From: Gemmatimonadaceae bacterium | GTDB taxonomy: Bacteria > Gemmatimonadota > Gemmatimonadetes > Gemmatimonadales > Gemmatimonadaceae | Length of the DNA: 7,334 nt | NCBI GenBank assembly: GCA_013813605.1 | Contig: JACCRL010000451.1 | Location: forward strand, 1-7,334 | Reading direction: 5' to 3' | Shown here: piece by piece, positions 5,679 through 7,334 of the stretch | How the letters are laid out: each line of letters begins with the position of its first letter | Position numbering within the stretch: the first letter of the stretch is position 1 | The notes under the pieces: model-generated | Seen by the model: only the letters and a program-made list of their open reading frames with translations | Database searches by the model: none | Told to the model about the DNA's origin: nothing | Program-made: the position numbers and the translations under genes

Positions 5679-7334
5679 GCCACCCGATCATCTTGCCAGC
5701 GCCGGGCCGCGGCCGTCGCGACACGGACGCGCCGCCGCCCTCCTGGAACGAGCGCATCGACGCGCTCAAGTACGTTCCTCCGCTCGCACGACTGATCTGG
5801 CGTACGCATCGCGGGTATGCGACGGCGATGCTTGTGCTGCGACTGCTCCGCTCCGTCGTGCCGGTGGCGACGTTCTGGGTGGGAAAACTCATTCTCGATT
5901 CCGTCCTCGCCGCGAAGGCAGGCCAGGGGCCGGTGTCGGAAGTATGGCGCTACCTCGCGATCGAGATCGCAATCGTCCTCGCCGGCGAGATACTCGCGCG
6001 CGGGTCGTCACTGGTCGAGAGCCTGCTCAGCGACCTGTTCTCGAACGACATGAGCATACGGCTGATGGACCACGCGGCCAGGCTCGACCTCGCCCAGTTC
6101 GAAAACCCGACGTTCTACGATCACCTCGAGCGCGCGCGGCGACAGACGGTCGGCCGCATTGCGCTGCTGACGCAGCTGCTGTCGATGATGCAGGATGGCC
6201 TGACACTCCTTACACTCGGCGCCGCGCTGATTGCCTACAGTCCGTGGCTGCTGCTGCTCCTCGTCGCCGCGGTTCTGCCCAGCTTCCTGGGCGAGACGCA
6301 CTTCGCATCGATGGGTTACTCACTCCTGTTCCGCTGGACCCCCGAGCGCCGCCAGCTCGACTACCTGCGGTTCGTGGGAGCGAGCGACAAGACAGCAAAG
6401 GAAGTGCAGATGTTCGGGTTGGCGCCGTGGCTGACGGACCGCTATCGGGTGCTGTCGCGAAAGTTCTACGAGGAGAACCGCAGCCTGTCACTGCGCCGCG
6501 GCCTCGTGAGCGCGCTGCTTTCGATCCTCGGAACGGTCGGATACTACGGCGCGTATGCGATTATTCTCGTGCGCGCGGTGCGCGGCGACATCACGATCGG
6601 GATGCTGACATTCCTTGCCGCGTCGTTTGGCAGAGGACGGGATGTGATCCAGAGCATTCTTCTCTCGGCCAGCAGCGTCTACGAACAGGCGCTTTATCTG
6701 CGTGACCTGTTCGTGTTCCTCGAGATGGAGCCGACGATTTCTTCGCCCCCCAATGCGGTTGTCGTCCCGGTGCCGCTAAAGCGCGGGTTCGTCTTCGAGG
6801 ATGTCGGCTTCCGGTATCCGGGCAGCGAGCGCTGGGCAATCCGCCACGTGGACCTCGCGCTGACCCCCGGTGAGAGGGTCGCACTCGTGGGCGAGAACGG
6901 CGCGGGCAAGACCACGATCACCAAACTGCTCGCGCGGCTCTACGACCCGACCGAGGGCCGGATCACGCTCGACGGAGTCGATCTCAGGGAATACGATCTC
7001 GACAGCCTGCGGCGCGCGATCGGGGTGATCTTCCAGGACTTCGTGCGCTACGACATGCGCTTCGACGAGAACATCGGCGTCGGCGAGATCGAGTCGGTGA
7101 GAGTCCAGCTCGCGGCAAACGGTGGAACTCCGGACAGCATCACGGAAGCCGCCGAGAACTCACTTGCCGCGTCGCTGCTGCCACGTTTCGAGAAGGGTTA
7201 CCGGCAGATGCTCGGCCGACGCTTCGACGGCGGCGTGGACCTCTCCGGCGGCGAGTGGCAGAAGGTCGCCCTCGCCCGCGCGTACATGCGCGACGCGCAG
7301 CTCCTCGTGCTCGACGAGCCCACGGCGGCGCTCG
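5675..7334 (+). CDS. ABC exporter, fused membrane and ATPase domains, C-terminus cut off
   Basis: An open frame of 553 codons without a stop runs off the right edge. It encodes a half-transporter with an N-terminal membrane domain and a nucleotide-binding domain, of the type that works as an inner-membrane dimer for drugs, peptides or lipids. Hydrophobic segments lie near residues 51-76, 93-108, 175-205 and 278-303, with weaker ones near 305-335. The ATPase shows an A-loop tyrosine (Y381 in FRYPG), Walker A GENGAGKTT (406-414, K412), Q-loop Q454 in VIFQDF, signature LSGGE (523-527) followed by WQK, and Walker B LLVLDEP (543-549, E548). The D-loop and switch histidine lie beyond the window. 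GTG 5675 is chosen because it overlaps the previous stop as GTGA and follows AGGAG. The cytoplasmic N-terminus is proline- and arginine-rich and poorly conserved-looking. No peptidase domain or signal peptide is visible. The substrate is unknown. Confidence 0.9.
   Translation, partial: MSHPIILPAPGRGRRDTDAPPPSWNERIDALKYVPPLARLIWRTHRGYATAMLVLRLLRSVVPVATFWVGKLILDSVLAAKAGQGPVSEVWRYLAIEIAIVLAGEILARGSSLVESLLSDLFSNDMSIRLMDHAARLDLAQFENPTFYDHLERARRQTVGRIALLTQLLSMMQDGLTLLTLGAALIAYSPWLLLLLVAAVLPSFLGETHFASMGYSLLFRWTPERRQLDYLRFVGASDKTAKEVQMFGLAPWLTDRYRVLSRKFYEENRSLSLRRGLVSALLSILGTVGYYGAYAIILVRAVRGDITIGMLTFLAASFGRGRDVIQSILLSASSVYEQALYLRDLFVFLEMEPTISSPPNAVVVPVPLKRGFVFEDVGFRYPGSERWAIRHVDLALTPGERVALVGENGAGKTTITKLLARLYDPTEGRITLDGVDLREYDLDSLRRAIGVIFQDFVRYDMRFDENIGVGEIESVRVQLAANGGTPDSITEAAENSLAASLLPRFEKGYRQMLGRRFDGGVDLSGGEWQKVALARAYMRDAQLLVLDEPTAAL

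Noticed and set aside
5422..6705. Plus-strand open frame of 427 codons
   Set aside because: It overlaps the end of the CstB-like gene and most of the ABC exporter membrane domain in another frame. Its translation is rich in Arg, Pro and Ala without motifs, whereas the exporter frame is intact and motif-bearing.

Overview
The window is GC-rich, gene-dense bacterial chromosome with ordinary metabolic genes. I see no mobile element, RNA gene, CRISPR array or phage gene. The C/G-heavy third codon positions, the Gram-negative-style gene set and the wording of the ABC exporter's first transmembrane region suggest a soil-type high-GC lineage such as Gemmatimonadota. That placement is a low-confidence guess from memory of protein style, not a measurement.

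Layout. (1) Positions 1-165, plus strand: the last 54 codons of an Fe/Mn superoxide dismutase, entering from the left. (2) Positions 232-4145, minus strand, read right to left: a MoeB/MoeZ-type E1-like adenylyltransferase with a C-terminal rhodanese domain, then pdxH (pyridoxamine 5'-phosphate oxidase) one base after its stop, then, after a 193-base gap, speA (biosynthetic arginine decarboxylase). speA converges on the dismutase gene across 66 bases. (3) Positions 4146-4247: a compact divergent intergenic region with an imperfect inverted repeat. (4) Positions 4248-7334, plus strand: a CstB-like three-domain protein (metallo-beta-lactamase persulfide dioxygenase, an apparently dead rhodanese, a live rhodanese). 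It is followed by an ABC exporter with fused membrane and ATPase domains, starting on a 4-base GTGA overlap and running off the right edge just after Walker B.

How the genes may work together. The divergent pair handles sulfane sulfur: one protein activates a carrier-protein C-terminus and can load it with sulfur through its rhodanese domain, while the other probably oxidises or transfers persulfide sulfur. pdxH makes pyridoxal 5'-phosphate and speA, the next gene on that strand, is a PLP enzyme, so the minus-strand run pairs cofactor supply with a consumer. The exporter is tightly coupled to the persulfide gene, but its substrate cannot be read from the sequence.

The most useful second looks are the divergent sulfur locus with its inverted repeat, the -10-like hexamers placed directly before the speA and moeB start codons (possible leaderless mRNAs), a nested hairpin overlapping the pdxH stop codon, and the coupling of an exporter to a persulfide dioxygenase. 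I did not find a clearly new system. The individual genes are recognisable families and only their arrangement is unusual.
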